From positions 3,782,001-3,846,000 of the forward strand of contig NZ_CP126604.1 of NCBI RefSeq assembly GCF_008364625.2: DNA of 64,000 bases, in the 5' to 3' direction. Of the stretch, positions 8,798 through 17,122 are shown in pieces; positions within the stretch are counted from its first letter, which is position 1, and the number at the start of each line of letters is the position of its first letter. The notes under the pieces are model-generated. The model saw only the letters and a list, made by a program, of their open reading frames with translations. It had not been told where the DNA came from and searched no databases. The stretch comes from Enterobacter dykesii (lineage in GTDB: Bacteria; Pseudomonadota; Gammaproteobacteria; Enterobacterales; Enterobacteriaceae). The translations under genes were made by a program, and so were the position numbers.

Positions 8798-10933
8798 CTA
8801 TCTTAAAACATACCCATACAGCCGCTTAATCCCGTCGGCATCCTTCTCGCTGTAAACTCCCTGCAGCTCCGGCGAGAAGCCCGGCAGCAGGTTGACGCCC
8901 TCCTCCAGCGCGAGGAAGTAACGCTGTACCGCCCCGCCCCAGACCTCACCCGGCACCACGCACAGCACGCCCGGCGGATAGGGCAGCGCCCCTTCGGCAG
9001 CAATGCGCCCTGCGGCATCCCGTATGCGAACCAGCTCCACGTCACCGCGAATATAGGCCCGGTTTGCATCCTGCGGGTTCATCACCACCTCCGGCAGGCT
9101 CTCCTTGCGGAACATCGCCTTCTGCAGATCCTTCACGTCAAAGCTGACGTAGAGATCGTGCATCTCCTGGCACAGCTGGCGGAGAGTGTAATCCCGGTAG
9201 CGCACCGGGTATTTCTGGAAGATCGTCGGCAGCACGTCCGCCAGCGGCGTGTCGTCTTCAATATGCTGTTCGAACTGGCCCAGCATCGCCACCAGCTGCG
9301 CCAGCTTCTCGCTGCTTTCGGCAGGCGTCAGCAGGAACAGGATCGAATTGAGGTCGCATTTCTCCGGTACGATGCCGTTTTCGCGCAGGTAGTGCGCCAG
9401 AATCGTCGCCGGGATCCCGAAATCGGTGTACTCCCCGGTTTCGGCATCAATGCCCGGCGTGGTCAGCAGGAGCTTGCACGGGTCGACAAAGTACTGCTCG
9501 CGGGCATAGCCCTCAAAGCCGTGCCATTTGGCCCCCGGCTCAAAGCTGAAGAAGCGCAGCTCGCTGGCAATGGCGTGCGTCGGATGATCCTGCCACGGCC
9601 GCCCCGCCACCACCGGCGGGATAAACGGTTTGATCATATGGCAATTCGCAACGATCGCCTTGCGCGCTTCGATCCCCAGCTCGACGCATTCCGCCCACAG
9701 CCTGCGTCCGCTTTCACCTTCGTGGATCTTGGCATTCACATCCAGCGCTGCGAACAGCGGATAAAACGGGCTGGTGGAGGCATGCAGCATAAACGCGTTG
9801 TTCAGCCGCTTGTGCGGGCAGAAGCGCGCCTGACCGCGAATGTGGTTATCCTTTTTATGGATCTGCGACGTTTGCGAGAACCCGGCCTGCTGTTTGTGCA
9901 CCGACTGGGTCACGAAAATCCCCGGATCGTTCTCGTTCAGCTCCAGCAACAGCGGGGACGTTTCCGCCATCATTGGAATAAACTGCTCGTAGCCCACCCA
10001 GGCGGAGTCAAAGAGAATGTAATCGCAGAGGTGGCCGATCTTGTCGATCACCTGGCGGGCGTTGTAGATCGTCCCGTCGTAGGTGCCAAGCTGAATGATC
10101 GCCAGGCGGAACGGACGCGCCTCGTCGGCCTTTTCCGGCGCCGCCTCGCGGATAAGATCCCGCAGATAGGCATCGTCAAAGCAGTGGTCGTCAATTCCGC
10201 CAATAAAGCCAAATGGGTTACGCGCGGCCTCAAGATAAACCGGCGTGGCGCCCGCCTGGATCAGCGCCCCGTGGTGGTTAGACTTATGGTTATTGCGGTC
10301 GAACAGCACCAGGTCGCCGCGGGTCAGCAGCGCGTTGGTCACCACCTTGTTGGCCGCTGACGTGCCGTTCAGCACGAAGTAGGTTTTGTCCGCATTGAAT
10401 ACTTTTGCCGCGAACTTTTGCGCGTGCTTGGCGGACCCTTCGTGGATCAGCAGATCGCCCAGCTTCACGTCGGCGTTGCACATATCGGCGCGAAACACGT
10501 TCTCACCGAAGAAATCATAGAACTGTCGCCCTGCCGGGTGTTTTTTGAAAAATGCCCCGTGCTGGTGGCCCGGACAGGCGAAAGTGCTGTTGCCCATCTC
10601 CACATACTGGCTCAGGGTGTCGAAAAAAGGCGGCAGCAGATTCTCTTCGTAACGGCTGGCAGCGCTCTCCAGTTCCAGAAACTCCTGAGCTTTACCCGAG
10701 ATGACCGCGGTGGCGCCGTCGGGTACGTCCGTTGGCTCCTGCGAGAAAATAAACACCGGTAAATGAAAGCCCGTGCGTTTCAGCAGTGCAAGAATGCCGC
10801 TGCGACTTTCAGCTGTCGTGATGACGACGGCCGCCACATCGGTAAAATCAGTGCTGTCCAGCGTCACCTTTTCGCGGTGCGTAGACACAGTGGAGAGCAG
10901 CTCGCGGCTGACGGCAATTTTCATGGTTTTCAT
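8798..10933 (-). CDS. speC: Ornithine decarboxylase SpeC (biosynthetic)
   Basis: A 711-residue PLP-dependent fold-I decarboxylase that converts ornithine to putrescine and CO2 in the cytoplasm. The length equals that of E. coli SpeC. A CheY-like N-terminal wing domain comes first, then the large domain with CPGHQHGAFFKKHPAG, VLNGTSAANK, the aspartate block ILFDSAWVGYEQF and the PLP-lysine motif TQSVHKQQAGFSQ, and the C-terminal domain. The frame is open further upstream, but MKTMKIAV at 10933 matches the E. coli N-terminus (MKSMNIAA). Gene order speC-yqgA-tRNA-Phe is as in E. coli, which separates it from the inducible paralogue speF (normally next to potE). Confidence 0.97.
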   Translation of the reverse strand: MKTMKIAVSRELLSTVSTHREKVTLDSTDFTDVAAVVITTAESRSGILALLKRTGFHLPVFIFSQEPTDVPDGATAVISGKAQEFLELESAASRYEENLLPPFFDTLSQYVEMGNSTFACPGHQHGAFFKKHPAGRQFYDFFGENVFRADMCNADVKLGDLLIHEGSAKHAQKFAAKVFNADKTYFVLNGTSAANKVVTNALLTRGDLVLFDRNNHKSNHHGALIQAGATPVYLEAARNPFGFIGGIDDHCFDDAYLRDLIREAAPEKADEARPFRLAIIQLGTYDGTIYNARQVIDKIGHLCDYILFDSAWVGYEQFIPMMAETSPLLLELNENDPGIFVTQSVHKQQAGFSQTSQIHKKDNHIRGQARFCPHKRLNNAFMLHASTSPFYPLFAALDVNAKIHEGESGRRLWAECVELGIEARKAIVANCHMIKPFIPPVVAGRPWQDHPTHAIASELRFFSFEPGAKWHGFEGYAREQYFVDPCKLLLTTPGIDAETGEYTDFGIPATILAHYLRENGIVPEKCDLNSILFLLTPAESSEKLAQLVAMLGQFEQHIEDDTPLADVLPTIFQKYPVRYRDYTLRQLCQEMHDLYVSFDVKDLQKAMFRKESLPEVVMNPQDANRAYIRGDVELVRIRDAAGRIAAEGALPYPPGVLCVVPGEVWGGAVQRYFLALEEGVNLLPGFSPELQGVYSEKDADGIKRLYGYVLR

Positions 10934-11114
10934 AGGCGCAGTTACCCTCACCGGGCGGTGAGACAGGGAGGAGAAAATTCGCGCAATAATGTCACCTTTT
11001 ATTTTGAGGTGCAAGAAGGAATCAGTATGCACGAAACCAACCAAAGCTAAGGCTCGCGCAGCCCTGCCGTGCCATAATAATGCAATATCAATGATTAAAT
11101 AACAGGAGTTAACT

Positions 11115-11831
11115 TTGGTTATCGGGCCATTTATTAACGCAGGCGCCGTATTGATGGGCGGCGTACTCGGCGCCGTGCTGAGCCAGCGGTTGCCGGAGCG
11201 TATTCGCATCTCCATGCCCTCAATATTCGGCCTGGCATCGTTAGGGATCGGTATTCTTCTCGTGATCAAATGCGCCAACCTGCCAGTGATGGTGCTGGCC
11301 ACCCTGCTCGGCGCGCTGATTGGCGAATTTTGCTATCTGGAAAAAGGCATTAACAGCGCGGTGAGCAGAGCCAAAAACCTGATTGCCCGACCGGGCGGCA
11401 AGGCGAAACACGGCACGCACGAGTCGTTTATTCAAAACTATGTCGCCATCATCATTCTGTTTTGCGCCAGCGGCACCGGGATTTTCGGTTCGATGCAGGA
11501 AGGGATGACGGGCGACCCGAGCATTTTGATTGCAAAAGCGTTTCTTGATTTCTTCACTGCCACCATTTTCGCCACTACCCTTGGCGTTGCCGTGGCGGTG
11601 ATTTGCGTCCCGATGCTGCTTATCCAGCTCGCGCTCGCCACCTGCGCCACGTTGATTCTCCCGCTAACCACGCCGGCGATGATGGCAGACTTCACCGCCG
11701 TCGGCGGCCTGCTGCTGCTGGCTACCGGGCTGCGCATCTGTGGAATCAAGATGTTTGCCGTGGTGAACATGCTGCCCGCATTGCTGCTCGCCATGCCGCT
11801 GTCTGCGCTCTGGACGCACTTTTTCGCTTAA
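11115..11831 (+). CDS. yqgA: YqgA, DUF554 inner-membrane protein
   Basis: A 238-residue membrane protein of the DUF554 family with several hydrophobic segments and no established function. It starts at a TTG codon (TTG GTT ATC GGG, read as MVIG), which the E. coli orthologue's N-terminus MVIGPFINA supports; a good ribosome site AGGAG lies at 11103-11107. The conserved blocks SQRLPERIRISMPSIFGLASLGIGI and SFIQNYVAIIILFCASGTGIFG-like text fit the family. It is divergent from speC and directly upstream of the tRNA-Phe gene, as in E. coli. Confidence 0.95.
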   Translation: MVIGPFINAGAVLMGGVLGAVLSQRLPERIRISMPSIFGLASLGIGILLVIKCANLPVMVLATLLGALIGEFCYLEKGINSAVSRAKNLIARPGGKAKHGTHESFIQNYVAIIILFCASGTGIFGSMQEGMTGDPSILIAKAFLDFFTATIFATTLGVAVAVICVPMLLIQLALATCATLILPLTTPAMMADFTAVGGLLLLATGLRICGIKMFAVVNMLPALLLAMPLSALWTHFFA

Positions 11832-11926
11832 GGATGCGGCGAAATGGTGAGAGATTGCGCAGTCTGTAACGAAAACAACATTTTTCGTTGACGCCACGGG
11901 GCAGATCGGGTTTAATGCGCCCCGTT

Positions 11927-12002
11927 GCCCGGATAGCTCAGTCGGTAGAGCAGGGGATTGAAAATCCCCGTGTCCTTGGTTCGATTCCGAGTCCGGGCAC
12001 CA
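11927..12002 (+). tRNA. pheV: tRNA-Phe (GAA)
   Basis: A 76-base cloverleaf starts with GCCCGGA and ends TCCGGGCACCA, with the CCA encoded. The anticodon stem GGGGA/TCCCC encloses the loop TTGAAAA with anticodon GAA at 11960-11962, and the T-arm has the normal TTCGATTC. Its place after speC-yqgA corresponds to E. coli pheV, a known integration site for genomic islands. The symbol is given by synteny. Confidence 0.98.
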
Positions 12003-12012
12003 CTATTTAAAG

Positions 12013-12037
12013 AACCCGCCCTCGTGGCGGGTTTTTG
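12013..12037 (+). terminator. Rho-independent terminator after tRNA-Phe
   Basis: AACCCGCC (12013-12020) pairs with GGCGGGTT (12026-12033) around a short CTCGT loop and is followed by a T-run. Typical tRNA terminator. Confidence 0.9.
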
Positions 12038-12141
12038 CTATATGGCTTCGGCCGATTTCTGGGCGCTGATAAGCGTGGCTTTAATGCAGGCACGCTTACT
12101 CTAATAGCCCGGTAAGTTAATACAGGCGGTGGCTCTTTTTA

Positions 12142-12534
12142 TCACTTAATTTTGCCGGATAAATTGCTGACCTGATTTGAAAGGTTGTCGTTGCTCCGCT
12201 TCATGTCATCAAGGCTTCTTTGCAATCGCTCGATCTTACTCTCCTGCTCAGAATTCTTTCTCTCAAGCTGTAAAACCTTCTGAGTTAGCTCATCGACTTT
12301 GCGGTTGTCGGACTTCATCTTCCTCAGGCTATCCTGCATCTCCTGTAGATCCGACTCCCTGAAATCAGAAGGCTCGATTTCATCTGCATCAGAAATTACC
12401 GGGATATATCCTCCATTAGCGCTGCTGGGTTTGATACTAACCTGAACTTTATTTAGCCCCGCAGAGTGCGCGTAACCTATTGAAGAAAAATAAAAAAAAG
12501 AAACAACACACAGACCAGACAGATATTTATTCAT
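12142..12534 (-). CDS. Unrecognised exported coiled-coil protein
   Basis: A 130-residue protein that I do not recognise. The start at 12534 (MNKYLSGLCVVSFFYFSS) gives a clear Sec signal peptide, probably cleaved near YAHS-AG, and has an AAAGGACG ribosome site at a normal distance. From about residue 60 to the end the protein is one long polar, heptad-like coiled coil (MQDSLRKMKSDNRKVDELT, LQLERKNSEQESKIERL, SLDDMKRSNDNLSNQVS). It has no cysteine in a lipobox position, so a periplasmic or secreted oligomer is likely. It is the first gene behind the tRNA-Phe and AT-rich compared with speC or yqgA, consistent with acquired DNA. Confidence 0.7.
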   Translation of the reverse strand: MNKYLSGLCVVSFFYFSSIGYAHSAGLNKVQVSIKPSSANGGYIPVISDADEIEPSDFRESDLQEMQDSLRKMKSDNRKVDELTQKVLQLERKNSEQESKIERLQRSLDDMKRSNDNLSNQVSNLSGKIK

Positions 12535-12594
12535 TTCTAACGTCCTTTTAAATTTTTCAATCACTTCCAGGAGTCTCCTTCTGGTATCACCCGC

Positions 12595-12792
12595 TTAGGA
12601 TAAAACACATGGCTTAGCCTCTGGCAGTTCATAAACGGGGTTAAAGAGCAGAAGATACCATTCGTTTTTCATTATAATACGCGTTTCCTCTCCCCCAAAA
12701 TCCAACCGCCACCCGCTCATTTTCTGCCACCTTATATCCGCCGGTATCGAGATAAGCGCGTTACCACGCACCTTATCAAAGGTATCTCCCAT
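12595..12792 (-). CDS. Small uncertain ORF in decayed region
   Basis: A 65-residue frame beginning MGDTFDKVRGNALIS with a plausible soluble composition (FGGEETRII, NEWYLLLFNPVYEL). It overlaps the start of the opposite-strand DUF523-like fragment by 2 bases. I recognise no family. It could be a genuine small gene, the tail of a truncated gene, or chance. It lies in the stretch that also holds the hcp remnant, so a gene fragment is the most likely reading. Confidence 0.3.
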   Translation of the reverse strand: MGDTFDKVRGNALISIPADIRWQKMSGWRLDFGGEETRIIMKNEWYLLLFNPVYELPEAKPCVLS

Positions 12793-12961
12793 GCCCGTCG
12801 AAGAAATAATCCTGCTTAGCGCCTGCCTGTCAGCGCACCTTGTCCGCTACAACGGTACCGATAAATCCTGTTCCTCAGATCTGCTGCAAAACTGGCGCAA
12901 AGAAGGCCGTCTGGTCACCCACTGCCCGGAACTGGCGGCAGGGCTATCTACCCCCCCTTAT
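12791..12961 (+). pseudogene. Truncated DUF523 gene (5' fragment)
   Basis: The first 57 residues (LLSACLSAHLVRYNG, LLQNWRKEGRLVTHCPELAAGLSTP) match the start of DUF523 proteins, where SACLLG.xVRYDG and EGRLVPVCPEVxGGLPTPR are the conserved blocks, including both cysteines. After that the family sequence stops and unrelated text follows in the same frame, so the gene is cut. The downstream part of the open frame is a type VI hcp remnant read in shifted register. The function of DUF523 is not established. The DUF523 call is from memory of the motif. Confidence 0.65.
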
Positions 12962-12975
12962 CCGCAGAGAGGATT

Positions 12976-13222
12976 AGCGGTCAGGAAATCGATTGTTCAA
13001 GCCCATACCTGTACAAAGCCGTTGCGACAGGTCAAAACCTGTCATCAGCTGATGATAAAGTGGTATCGGATAAATTACTCTGGCCTTGAAGAAGAGTATT
13101 TCAACATGTTGCCTGAAGACGTCAGGATAGTGTCGATTTCCCCTGCGATGACTACAGGCGATAACCCTAACGAAAACCCTATGGAGACCGTCGAACTCAG
13201 GTATGAGAAAATCACCTGGAAG
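12976..13222 (+). pseudogene. Frameshifted fragment of a type VI secretion Hcp gene
   Basis: In frame from 12976 the DNA reads SGQEIDCSSPYLYKAVATGQNL, the middle of Hcp (usual form EIDxSTPYLYKAVxTGQxL). Near 13045-13054 the frame shifts by one base, and the continuation is IKWYRINYSGLEEEYFN, then ...NPMETVELRYEKITWK, the C-terminal Hcp core. The first third of Hcp and its last 10-15 residues are missing. A net single-base insertion (or 2-base deletion) breaks the gene. It is joined at its 5' side to a DUF523 fragment. Hcp forms the inner tube of the type VI secretion apparatus; no other T6SS gene is visible here. Confidence 0.75.
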
Positions 13223-13451
13223 GTCCATTCTTTCTTTGCCGGAGATTTACGGTCACTGTAATTCTCAGTGATGTAATCTAGTAATTCTTGCTCATCATGT
13301 AGCATCAGAAAAATTTCCAACCAGACTCTTCAACCGTGTCCATTACAACGTCCTTTCTCTCGTTTTGAGCTAGAGTAAATCCATAGCTAAAACAAGGATG
13401 TCGTCACCGTCCAGTTTTCTTAAAACTCAGAATACCGCCCGCAAGTCAGTT

Positions 13452-14054
13452 CTATGCTTTTGGTTTCTCCCCAGCCCAGGGATCGTTCCCACCTGCGTCC
13501 AGCAGTTTGTTTTTAAAGATAAACAAACACGCCTCGTTGAAGTTTTCAGCCCCCAGGCGTTCCGAGAGCGCCGTTCGTTTGCGATAGAGGCTTTTGACCG
13601 ACGTATTTAGCTCATCGGCAATGGCTTCCATCGACATCCCTGCCCTCAGCAACCGCAGCATGATCGCTTCGTGCGTGCTAAGCCGTAAGTTAAGCAGCCA
13701 CTTCGTGGTCAGGCGCCTGCCCTTCATATTGAGCACCAGGTTAAATAACGACGCCATATCCGGCGCGGTCAGCGACGTGTTCATAAACAGCTTCATACTG
13801 AGCAGATTCTCCTCGCGGTGTCGCATATCGAGCATAACGCAGCAGATTGTTTTTTTCGTTCTGGCCGGATGGCGTATCAGGTAATCATATAAACGGAGCG
13901 GAGAACGACTATCAATCAATACAGAATATTCATCTGCACCGTTATCAAATATGTTTCTGTCAATCGAGTCGAGCAGGATAATATCCGGAAAAAATATCCG
14001 CATCCCCCTGACAAGGTAGCGATCCTGAGTCACTAACACTATTGAAGTTGCCAC
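13452..14054 (-). CDS. LuxR-type (HTH) transcriptional regulator
   Basis: A 200-residue DNA-binding protein. The N-terminal 120 residues look like a degenerate receiver domain: they start MATSIVLVTQDRYLVRGM and have LIDSRSP at the position of the phospho-acceptor sheet but lack the usual acidic pocket. The C-terminal domain is a LuxR/FixJ HTH: LRLSTHEAIMLRLLRAGMSMEAIADELNTSVKSLYRKRTALSERLG. This build is shared by enterobacterial regulators such as BglJ, YjjQ and EcpR/MatA. It is divergent from pgaABCD across a 597-base AT-rich region, so control of pga or of itself is plausible but not shown. Confidence 0.85.
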   Translation of the reverse strand: MATSIVLVTQDRYLVRGMRIFFPDIILLDSIDRNIFDNGADEYSVLIDSRSPLRLYDYLIRHPARTKKTICCVMLDMRHREENLLSMKLFMNTSLTAPDMASLFNLVLNMKGRRLTTKWLLNLRLSTHEAIMLRLLRAGMSMEAIADELNTSVKSLYRKRTALSERLGAENFNEACLFIFKNKLLDAGGNDPWAGEKPKA

Positions 14055-14651
14055 TAACCATCCCTTTTAGATTAAAGCAAGAACGATCCCTCGCAAAGAA
14101 GGCCGCCTTCGTTTTATAGCGCTGTTATATTAACGATAAATGTATTCTGGCTTTGGACATCCCTCAATACAGACATTGATGAGTAAGACTTCCTGTAGAC
14201 TATCATTCAATGGCTGCCATTAATTATAAATAAAAAACAATCGCAGAAAAGTCACTTCCCTAAACATTAAGAGTTTTTGTCATGAAACTTCCCAAACATG
14301 CACCAGAAAGTACTTTAATTGAGGCGGGCAAACCACATTAAAAATATATACAAAGCTGTCACAATATAAATAAAACACCCATTCATCAATCACTTACAAA
14401 TAACCAATCATTTCAATAAAACCGCCAAAAACCACTCGATACAGAATTATCTCAAAACAACACGCCCCCATTTCAACATATTTATCCGGCAACATATCAG
14501 GTGTACATTAGCTTTCACCCAGTCCACTGAGATAAGGAACCATAATTACCTTTAGGTAAGTACCCCATAACGTTACTGCATTCAGATTTAATGTTCTCAT
14601 TTATGGCCTTTAACGCTGAGTTTAAAGGCGGCCGTGTTATGCAATGGATTC
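14055..14651. promoter_or_regulatory. AT-rich regulatory region between luxR-type gene and pgaA
   Basis: Nearly 600 bases with no supportable gene, much richer in A+T than the flanking genes. It must contain the divergent promoters. A perfect inverted repeat TTACCTTTAGGTAA (14546-14559) is the clearest operator-like element. GGA trinucleotides at 14536-14538 and 14646-14648, near the translation start, are compatible with CsrA control, which is established for E. coli pgaA; no quantitative claim is made. A+T content of this kind often attracts H-NS. Confidence 0.55.
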
Positions 14652-17114
14652 ATGATAAACAAATGGCAAATAGATATGGAAAGATCGCTTCGCTTCAATA
14701 CGTTATTCTTTTATCGCACCCCAACATTATTGTTTCTGTTATTCCTCTTTCCTGTTCTGGCTCAGGCTACTGAATCCGTTTATGAGCAACAGATTCAACA
14801 GGCGAGAAACGGTAATTACTCACCGTTTCTCGATTATCTTCATCGTTATCAGCAGCAGCATGCCCTGACGCCAGAACACGTTGCGGACTGGTTACAGGTT
14901 GCGTCCTGGGCAGGTCATGATGACGAGGTTATTCAGGTCTGGCAGCGTTACGGTATTTATATGCCGCTGCCCGCCCGCGGCGTTGCTGCCGTCGCGCAAT
15001 CCTGGCGGAATAAAAAAGCGTGGCAGCCGGCTCTGGCGCGCTGGAAAGAGGCACGTAGCCTTGCGCCGGATAACGACGATTATCGTATCGGCTACATCAA
15101 AACTCTCGCCGATGCCCGCATGGACACGCTTGCCCTGCAGGAAGCCCAACGGCTGGTAGCGGAAAATCCCTCTCAGGCGCATCTCCAGACGCTCTCGTAT
15201 GTCTGGTTACGCCAGGGAAAAAGCTGGGATCGGCTTCTGGCAGACACGCGCGCGCTGAATATCGCACCTGAGAATAAAGCGCTCCTCAGCGAGCTGATCG
15301 ACGCGCTAACGGATAGCCGGGTGAACACCCCCGCGCTCCAGCTTTCACAAAGCGTAACGCTGTCCCCCGCGGAGCGTCGCCGTCTTGAACGTAATGCCGC
15401 CGCCGAACGGGTTCGCCTTGCCGATGTGCCCGGCAGAACAGAAAAGGAACGCCTGCAGCTTGCGCAATCTGCGCTGAATCGTTACGACGCCCTGCTTTCC
15501 CGCTGGCAGAACGAGCCGCAGGCGGCGGAAGACGTCGTCCTTGCGCGTATCGACAGGCTTGGCGCGCTGTACGCCCATGCTGATTACCCACAGGTGATTA
15601 GCGAATATCAGGATCTTACGGCAGCCCAGCATCCGGTGCCGGGCTGGGCAATCGGCTGGGTCATCTCCGCGTATCTGCAGGAGAAAAATGCGGCCGCCGC
15701 CTTCGCGCTTCTGCAACGCTACCCACAATACGCTTCCGACCCGCAGGACGAGGAGCACGCGCTTTTCTATGCCTGGCTGGATACGGGAGATTATCAATCC
15801 GCCCGCCGATATGCTGAGCGCCAGACCCACAATGTCCCCTGGACCCGCTACGATTTCGGCTCCCCTACCCCTCAGCCGAACGATCGGTGGCTTACCGGAC
15901 AGTCGCTCCGCTTTAACTATTTGCTGGCGACGAATGCCCTGCCGGAAGCCGAAAAGCTGGCGCACCATCTGGCGACAACGGCGCCGGGCAATCAGGGGTT
16001 ACAGATTGACTACGCCACCCTCCTTCAGGCGCGGGGCCTGCCGCGCGCGGCCGAGCAAAAGCTGAAAAAGGCGGAGGCGCTGGAGCCCTCGAATCTGGAG
16101 CTTGAGCAGCAGCAGGCTTACGTCGCCATGGATCTGCAGGAGTGGCGGCAAATGGATTTACTGGCCGACGACGTGCTTGCCCGCGCGCCAGCCGACCGCA
16201 GCGCATGGCGTCTCGACAGGCTCCGCACCGTCCACCATATGTCCGAGCTGCGCCTCAACGCGAGCAAGGGGTTGCACTCCGATAACCCCGTCAGCGGGAC
16301 GCACGACCTCAACTGGGACGCCACGCTCTATGGCCCGCCTCTGGCAGACAAATGGCGGCTGTTTGCCGGTACCCGCTATGCAGAGGGTAATTTCGATGAA
16401 GGCAAAGGCACCAGCCGGCACCTGTTGGGCGGCGTCGAATGGCGGCCACGCGATCTTCAGCTTGAAGCCGAGCTCTCCAGCAACCGCTATCACGGTGAAA
16501 ACAAGCCGGGTGCTCGACTCTCAACAACCTATTTTGTGAGCGATAGCTGGCAGGTCAGCGGCAGCCTGGAACGCCTGTCGCGCACCACGCCCCTGCGAGC
16601 GTTACGTAACGGAATTAGCGCCAACAGGGGGGAAGGCGGGGTGCGCTGGTATCAAAACGAGCGGCGTGAGTACCAGTTCAGCGCCGCCCTCAGCCGATTC
16701 TCCGACCATAACCGTCGCCAGGAATACACCCTCACGGGCAAGGAGCGTCTCTGGCAGACCCCGTCCCTGACGCTGGATCTCGAACCGGGGATAGCCGCCA
16801 GTAAAAACAGCCTGCGCGACACGCTCTACTACAACCCGGCGCGGGATCTGTCCGTGACGGCCGCCCTGGCCGTTGACCATGAGATGGTCCGCCATTACGA
16901 CACCCTCTGGAGCCAGCAGTTTGTGGCGGGAGGCGGCAGCTACTGGCAGAAAAATCAGTCCGCTGGCGCCATCGCCCTGCTGGGTTACGGACAGCGCGTC
17001 CAGTGGAACAACGTCATTGATACCGGCGTGATGCTGAACTGGGACAAGCGCCCTTACGACGGCAAACGCGAGAGCAACCTCTCCGTCACGTTTGACGCGA
17101 CTTTACGCTTTTAA
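14652..17114 (+). CDS. pgaA: PgaA, outer-membrane porin for poly-N-acetylglucosamine export
   Basis: About 820 residues (E. coli PgaA 807). A signal peptide ending in FPVLAQA-TES is followed by a TPR-rich periplasmic part, residues about 35-510 (e.g. VADWLQVASWAGHDDEVIQVW, ARGVAAVAQSW, ADVPGRTEKERL), and a C-terminal beta-barrel from about 520 that ends in alternating residues and a terminal F. It exports de-N-acetylated PNAG across the outer membrane. The start is uncertain: GTG 14634, ATG 14652 and ATG 14676 are all in frame; 14676 gives the most compact signal peptide, and 14652 has a GGA just upstream. First gene of pgaABCD. Confidence 0.93.
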   Translation: MINKWQIDMERSLRFNTLFFYRTPTLLFLLFLFPVLAQATESVYEQQIQQARNGNYSPFLDYLHRYQQQHALTPEHVADWLQVASWAGHDDEVIQVWQRYGIYMPLPARGVAAVAQSWRNKKAWQPALARWKEARSLAPDNDDYRIGYIKTLADARMDTLALQEAQRLVAENPSQAHLQTLSYVWLRQGKSWDRLLADTRALNIAPENKALLSELIDALTDSRVNTPALQLSQSVTLSPAERRRLERNAAAERVRLADVPGRTEKERLQLAQSALNRYDALLSRWQNEPQAAEDVVLARIDRLGALYAHADYPQVISEYQDLTAAQHPVPGWAIGWVISAYLQEKNAAAAFALLQRYPQYASDPQDEEHALFYAWLDTGDYQSARRYAERQTHNVPWTRYDFGSPTPQPNDRWLTGQSLRFNYLLATNALPEAEKLAHHLATTAPGNQGLQIDYATLLQARGLPRAAEQKLKKAEALEPSNLELEQQQAYVAMDLQEWRQMDLLADDVLARAPADRSAWRLDRLRTVHHMSELRLNASKGLHSDNPVSGTHDLNWDATLYGPPLADKWRLFAGTRYAEGNFDEGKGTSRHLLGGVEWRPRDLQLEAELSSNRYHGENKPGARLSTTYFVSDSWQVSGSLERLSRTTPLRALRNGISANRGEGGVRWYQNERREYQFSAALSRFSDHNRRQEYTLTGKERLWQTPSLTLDLEPGIAASKNSLRDTLYYNPARDLSVTAALAVDHEMVRHYDTLWSQQFVAGGGSYWQKNQSAGAIALLGYGQRVQWNNVIDTGVMLNWDKRPYDGKRESNLSVTFDATLRF

Positions 17115-17122
17115 GGATGAAT

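Noticed and set aside
10934..11302. Upstream extension of the speC reading frame (123 codons)
   Set aside because: The ATG at 10933 gives exactly the E. coli length and N-terminus; the extension runs through the divergent promoter and into yqgA.
13075..13320. An 81-codon minus-strand frame overlapping the hcp remnant
   Set aside because: Most of it is antisense to the Hcp fragment. Its first 28 codons (MLHDEQELLDYITENYSD...) look protein-like and might be the stump of a truncated gene, but there is no family match to support a feature.
13594..13884. Plus-strand 96-codon frame over the LuxR-type gene
   Set aside because: Antisense to a gene with a clear HTH domain; Ser-rich translation without motif.
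12003..14650. Duplicate of the tRNA-Phe 3' end as an island attachment site
   Set aside because: I looked for TTCGATTCCGAGTCCGGGCACCA-like text downstream and saw none. No integrase gene is present in the window either.
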